Under the pieces are notes generated by a model. The model saw only the letters and a list, made by a program, of their open reading frames with translations, was not told where the DNA came from and made no database searches. Shown here in pieces: positions 58,701 to 64,000 of a stretch of DNA of 64,000 nucleotides. Position numbers and translations under genes: made by a program. The stretch lies in contig MU858112.1 of the NCBI GenBank assembly GCA_033297075.1, positions 1 to 64,000 on the forward strand, written 5' to 3'. This stretch comes from Rhypophila decipiens. Taxonomy: Eukaryota > Ascomycota > Sordariomycetes > Sordariales > Naviculisporaceae. Every line of letters starts with the position of its first letter. Position 1 is the stretch's first letter.

Positions 58701-61700
58701 GGCCAAGGAGGATTGCGGGGCAACTCGAGTTGAAGAATACTGTCACGGTGGGGTGATGAGAGAGCAAAAGGAGAAGGAGGGGCAGAGGGGAGGGGGGGGG
58801 CGACGGACCGCCCCTCAGGGTCGAGCAAGTCCTCCCGGTCCACATCTTGCCTAGAATGTGGGGCAGGCAGGTGGTGGGAGCCGGACTCACCCCGATTGTC
58901 GATAACGGAGCCCCGACGCGGATGACCCGTTTCCTGTCACCTGTCATTAGCCCTCCCCCTATTTTTGCCTGTGATGGTGATTCGCAGAAAACGTCCATGT
59001 CGGTGGTGTTGCCATCATTGCCAAGTTTAGCAAGACCCAAATCTGCGCTTGCCGCCAAGTCCGTTTAGGGCTACCGAAACAGACGCCATGAGGACAAAAA
59101 AGTGCCCCATTGGAAAGGCTCACCGACTTGCCATCTCCGGCAGCTTCAGAAGGTACATCATCGACATGCAGCTCGCCAGCATTGGCCTATGAAATAACAC
59201 CGACTTTGATGATATGCACGGCATCCGATGGAAGTCGAAAGAGACACGATGGACAGGGCACGATTGATGGCTTGCTCTTTTCTGCGCCTTTCTTTGCATA
59301 TTGACATGGCATGATGAAATGTTGGCCGATATAGTCGGAGGGCGAGGCCGAGGTGAACGCCTTATTGGTGTTTTGAAACGACAGATACCCGTCCTTGTCG
59401 GCTTGCATTTGCCAATCACATGGCGGCGATGCACATGATGGACGGAGGCATGGCGGTCCTGAGAGATTGAGCACCATTGCAAAAGGTCCCCTCTTCCTAC
59501 TACGGCAGAGTTCCCATGGCGAGAGAAGGGAGGTAGGACTCAATATTCCCAGGCCCTAGCCTCGTGATGGGGTTGGTAGAGTATTGATATGAACTCCAAG
59601 GGCGTGTTTCTTTTGTAGGACATGATGCACAATGCTCATAGTTGCGCCGGCAGGGTCCACAAAGGTCAAGTTTTGAAAGCCTCGCGCAATGGATGTGTGA
59701 CGTACATGTGGAATTTGGCGATGGAGTCACTGCAGGTCAACGGGACCCATTTGGACAAGGGTTGCATGTGGTTCGTTTGAGGCCGGTCCGAGGAGCTGGA
59801 GTTGACAAGGCCCGTCGCATCGCATGGGATGTGTGGATTCTGGAAGCTCCCGCCAGCCAAACACGTCCCTGTCCGACACTTGCGAGGAACCAGTGGAACA
59901 TCCCATTCCAAATTCCATTCAATGATCCCCGATTCTCCTGGCGCGAAACTTTGAGATCCTCGAATGGGAAATTTAACATCAAGCGATCATCGAACACTAG
60001 GGAAAAGAACAGAAGTCATAGTGAACGCGAAACAAACGAGGGCTGCATCCAACGCATGAACTCGCGATAGCAGGCGCCGTTTCCGCCAGTGACTCACACC
60101 TTCCTCAGCTTCAGGTTGGCCCGGCAAGGCGGTTGCTTCCGAAAGGGAGAGACAGCAGAGATTCTCCCGTCCAACAGAACAATATCCTCGATTGGGAATT
60201 CTAGATATACCCCTCTGCCGACATTCCACATGCTACCCCTTCGTGGGTTTGCTGACGACGATCGCATGCCTTTGTATGGTCAGCTAAATTCAGACATTGT
60301 CCCCTTTGTCCCTGTTCACCGTCACCATAGATTTGCGCAATGGAGAGATACTGGCGGGGGGGTTTAATTGGCCGCCGCGCTGAGAGGATTGCGCGAAAAA
60401 AAAAAAACCGAACAAGAAAAAGGAGACGTGTGCCGCTTGCGCAACTGGGCAAATGCGAAAAAGTCGACTGGAGAATCTTGTTAAGAGGAAAGGCTGCTTA
60501 GTATACAATATAGTGGAAAATATAAGGTTATCTTAACAGAGTGACTTCTCCCGCAAAGCGGGTCTTCCCTTGCAAGGCGGCCCCTCCCGGTTGGTCGTCC
60601 CGTGTTTTCCCACCATGGTGGTTCGCCAGGGTCGCAAAAAAAGAAAAAAGAAAAATAGTCGTGTGCTTGGTCAAAACTCCCACCACCACATTTTGCGAAA
60701 TTCCCCTCATTTTCAAGGCAATCAGCAGAAATCGGTCTGAGGAGGCAGCCGGACTGGTGGGAAGAGCTGTGTCCTTGGCAGGTGTCAGGCTCGGTTTTTG
60801 TGCGACTGGGAGGGCTTTGAAGAATTCCCAGAGTGCCTTGGGGAATGAGGATGCGCCAGAGGTTCAGGTTGTGCGCTGCGGCTTGCACTGCCACGGAATA
60901 ATTACTGTATATCGCGTATTGGGGGGTAAACCCTGTGAATACTGGGTAAACCCTCACTCTCAACAGCTCTTCTCCCTCACCACAGGTTACCAATCACACT
61001 TTACACGTACGTTACGGTCCTCTGTTCCACGCTTGATGGAATCGCATTTTGGAGAAGAGAGAAACAGGGATGGCCCATGAGAGCCAATTGTGCTCATCAG
61101 GCCCACTCACCCCTCATGTTCCGTGGACCGTCTTGCATCCGTTCATGCCTCTTTTGTTCTCCGTTTGGCTCCTCGGTGAGCCTCGTGGACACAGAATGCG
61201 TGTCCTGCCTAGAACCTATGACTCGATGTGCTCCAAGCTGGCGAGGAAGGGGGGAAGAAGACCGCACCGTAAACTGTTGCCGTGCCTCCCCCTCCAACTC
61301 CAAGGTGTGCGACCACTGACCGGTAGAGGTACTTGCTCCCTTTGTTCCTTCCAGGATGGGCCTCCAATTACTAGGCCCACGCTACTTCCCGCCGTTGCGA
61401 AAGCTGCGGATGGATTGGGACAGGTACTTTTTGAGTCCTGGCGACTGAGTCCTACTACACAGGCTGCGGACTCGAAGCGGGTCGAGCTGTCGCTCCGTCG
61501 CGAAGGCAGCAACAGGTCCCTGGTATTGCAATGCCACGGTCAAACCAGCCCTCATAAGGTCAATGGAATTCCTCCCTCGGGAGCCTTGAAGTTAAATATA
61601 TCAAACATCCCCTCCATCTTCTTTGCCTCACCGGCCCTTTTCGTGATTCTTTTTTTCTTTCCTTGATTCCCGTCTCAAGCTAAGAGATCAAGCGAAATTC

Positions 61701-62114
61701 GGCTTCTCACGAAAAGGGGTAAATATTTTTTATATTATACCCTCGACTCTCGGTTAGGCCCAAACGGTTCATTAGCCATTGAAGCCCAACAAGCCTAGTG
61801 TCGCATTCCTTCGACACACGGCTTACAGCCTTGTTGCCCGTCCTTCCGGCAACAAACCTTAAGCCACTGGCACCCCCCCTGGCGTCTCTGCCACACGAGC
61901 CCATTCGCCCAATTTCCCGTTCACCCTTGGCCCGCCAATTTTTTTCTCTTATAACCAGTCGGGCACCGCTGCAGACACATCTCACCTTGAACGGTCAAAT
62001 CAGCACACAACACATTCACCTGTCCTGCTTTAGCCTACCTACAGCCTTCTCGCTATCTCCTCCTGCTTCTGCAGCAGCGAGCAGCAAGCAGAGAGCTCTT
62101 TAAGCAAAGCAACC
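52718..62114. other. Gene desert, 9.4 kb
   Basis: No open frame here has a recognisable domain, good start context and splice support. Seen: T-rich 3' flank to about 53350, (GAAA)7 at 54738-54766, short GGCAT and CATTGAAAC runs at 54236-54290, two TACTCCGTA/TACGGAGTA motifs (54688-54696, 55592-55600), and a C/T-rich leader from about 61800 to 62114 before the next gene. Base composition does not become strongly AT-rich, so it is not a classic RIP island. Confidence 0.5.
54738..54766 (+). repeat. (GAAA)n microsatellite
   Basis: Seven perfect GAAA units plus G in the gene desert. Confidence 0.95.
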
Positions 62115-63101
62115 ATGTCAAAGAGGCACGTCAACTGGTCCGACTCACCAACTGGTGGGTCGCATCGTCGCAATGATTCCGGAGTGGGAGGTCCCTTCAG
62201 CGATAGCGAATCTCCAAAATCCAGCAACGACTATGGCGATCCATACAGCATCCCGCGCCTCCAAGAGGCCCTCCTCAAAGTCTCGGAACAAAAGGAGAAG
62301 TACAAGAGGAAGGCGGAGGAGCTCGACTCCGACCTAACCAAGGTCAAGGCCGAACTCGCAAAAGTCAAGAAGGACCTGGCAGAGAAGGAGGCCTTTGGTC
62401 TCGGAGTCAAGGATCGCAACGAGATCCTCGACGCCGACAACAAGGCCCTCCAGAAAGAGAACAAAACGCTACAAGAGGAGGTTGAACGGCTCGAGAAGGA
62501 ACTCAGACGCGCCAATCGCAACAGCAATTCACCACCATCGAGCATGACGGGCGCGCTCCCCGTCGAAGCTGGCTCAGACGACAAGACACCACGCCGATCC
62601 AACAGCCAACGGACCAAAGTTCGACGCGGAAGCATGAGCTCGAAAGACTTTGACAGAGCGCTGAGACACCAAGAGCGAGCCCAGGAGGAAAGGGAAAGAC
62701 AAGAGAAAGAGCAAGAGATGCGCCTGCGACGACGCATGGGCAACAGCCCGGGCGACGAGAGCGACGCCAACAACTCCAAGAGCAGCAGCGGATCCAGGAA
62801 GAGTCACAGCAGCCGGACCAGCTACATCGAGCCTCTTGGAGAGCCCGCGCCGCGCCCACCGCCGCAGCAAATCCCACAGTCTCCACGAGGCGCAAGCTCC
62901 CATTCACGAGGAACCGCCCAGTATCCTGCCTACTCGCAACAGCAATATGCGGCCCCATCATACACCAGCCATCGACCTGAGCCTGTCTCGGGAACCGTCC
63001 CGCGATCGATCCGACCCCAGGTCTACTATGACGGAGGCAGCGCGGTCGACGAATATCCCCCCCACGGCGGTTATCAACATTACCCACTGCCACGGAGGTA
63101 A
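62115..63101 (+). CDS. Coiled-coil protein with disordered tail, unknown function
   Basis: Single exon, 328 residues, start in good context (GCAACCATGTC). The N-terminus is MSKRHVNWSDSPTGG followed by a Ser/Gly/Asp-rich stretch (DSGVGGPFSDSESPKSS). Residues about 48-135 form a strong coiled coil (LQEALLKVSEQKEKYKRKA, then LDSDLTKVKAELAKVKKDL, LQKENKTLQEEVERLEKEL). A second charged helix (about 175-210, ALRHQERAQEERERQEKEQE) precedes a Ser/Pro/Gln/Tyr-rich disordered tail ending GGYQHYPLPRR. No catalytic motif. The layout (short ordered start, coiled coil, low-complexity tail) is that of a scaffold or adaptor; no function can be assigned. It shares only general features with the protein at 51980. 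Confidence 0.82.
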   Translation: MSKRHVNWSDSPTGGSHRRNDSGVGGPFSDSESPKSSNDYGDPYSIPRLQEALLKVSEQKEKYKRKAEELDSDLTKVKAELAKVKKDLAEKEAFGLGVKDRNEILDADNKALQKENKTLQEEVERLEKELRRANRNSNSPPSSMTGALPVEAGSDDKTPRRSNSQRTKVRRGSMSSKDFDRALRHQERAQEERERQEKEQEMRLRRRMGNSPGDESDANNSKSSSGSRKSHSSRTSYIEPLGEPAPRPPPQQIPQSPRGASSHSRGTAQYPAYSQQQYAAPSYTSHRPEPVSGTVPRSIRPQVYYDGGSAVDEYPPHGGYQHYPLPRR

Positions 63102-64000
63102 ACCGAGGATACACATATCGATGCGATCGTAGGATGCGACGGAGGACAAACCCAAGAATACGATTCGGTTGACACATCCGATGCTGACACAAAATCCGCC
63201 GTGGCACCATCCTGAACACAAAGATATGCCCCGATTGGCTCCGCAATGCGCTTTAACCTTGATGCACATTCCCGCCATTGACAGGTTTCAATGGCTTGTC
63301 TTGATCCTTTTTGCGAATTTTCAAAAAAAATATTGTGCGAGACTCCCAAAGCGGAAGCGAGAGCTCTTACAACCCCGCCAGTCCATCCAGGCACTGGCAG
63401 CCTTGCAGCACTCACCACTCCGAGGTGCCCACCGTCGCATTGTCCTGTCGCTGGATCGACAATGCCGCTGTCAATCAACCACCGAATTATATCAACGAAA
63501 CGATATTCAACCGCAACACACGCTTTCCTGGAGTTGCATGGCAACCACCCTTCCACAACCCACCTCTCGCACACACAAATCGCTCCCCGCCAAAATCCAC
63601 ACACCCCGCCAATTATTCTTGCGTCTTTCCCGCGCTCTCTCCGCCTTTTCCCTCTTCCCGCAAAATGTGGGGAACGGGAAGGGGTTCGAACCGGCGGTGA
63701 CTCGAACTTGATGGAACCTCTCCCGCACCTCCACCCGTCAACCCAGAAGCCCCAACCCAGTCTCCTTGATGCTTCAGGGAGTTGTTGGATTGGCTGAACA
63801 AGGGAGGTGACTACTTGATATGGCAGGGAGTCACTTACACAGTTGACCGCCACGCAACCCCGCCATCACCCATCCACCACCACCTTTTTCTTCACCTCGA
63901 CTTTACATGGCGGGGTCAATCAAGCAACGATTTTTTCCCCTCAGCTACTACTTGGCAATTTAAAATCAGCCTGTTTTAGACAGGACAGCAAAAGACTTTT
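63102..64000. other. 3' flank and right window edge
   Basis: C-rich on the + strand from about 63400 (many CCACC and CCCGCC runs). Overlapping open frames on both strands here look like composition effects. No gene recognised; a gene could start beyond the edge. Confidence 0.45.

Overview
This 64 kb window is nuclear DNA of a filamentous ascomycete (Pezizomycotina, most likely a sordariomycete; the species cannot be named from sequence alone). The evidence is short introns of about 50-100 nt with GTAWGT-type donors, CTAAC/CTGAC branch sites and YAG acceptors, unlinked single genes on both strands, fungus-specific families (Uds1-domain protein, DASH subunit Dad1, Rho4, Ppg1, Dsc2), and repeats differing mainly by C/T and G/A transitions, as RIP would leave. 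All family names come from reading the translations; no database search was possible. Exon structures were built by eye from splice sites and frame continuity.

Layout. 1-2.5 kb: repeat cluster with LTR-like sequence, 81-87 bp tandem repeats, a 221 bp inverted-repeat element and a (CAGTT)n array. 2.5-14.3 kb: Uds1-domain coiled-coil protein (-), Dsc2-like Golgi ubiquitin-ligase subunit (-), cis-prenyltransferase Rer2 (+), ING-family PHD protein (+). 14.3-19.8 kb: gene-poor, with a 200 bp degenerate inverted repeat. 19.8-28.5 kb: F-box/LRR protein (+), small secreted six-cysteine protein (+), NAD aldehyde dehydrogenase (-). 30.8-47.1 kb: the gene-rich core with TRFH/telobox Myb protein (+), Ppg1 phosphatase (-), Upf3 (+), elongin C (-), Rho4 GTPase (+), Dad1 (-). 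47.1-64 kb: two long gene-poor stretches separated by two single-exon coiled-coil proteins (+).

The genes do not form a metabolic cluster. Most are conserved housekeeping or cell-cycle functions: septation and polarity (Uds1 protein, Rho4), spindle attachment (Dad1), telomere or chromatin (TRFH/Myb, ING-PHD), ubiquitin ligases (elongin C, Dsc2, F-box), mRNA surveillance (Upf3), dolichol synthesis (Rer2) and phosphatase signalling (Ppg1). The least explained items are the secreted six-cysteine protein with a possible alternative basic C-terminal exon, the two lineage-type coiled-coil proteins bordering a 9.4 kb gene desert, and a conserved CTAAAATTGCAGTG box shared by repeat clusters 23 kb apart. 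I found no convincing tRNA, rRNA or CRISPR, and no intact transposase or reverse-transcriptase gene. I did not find a clear new multi-gene system.
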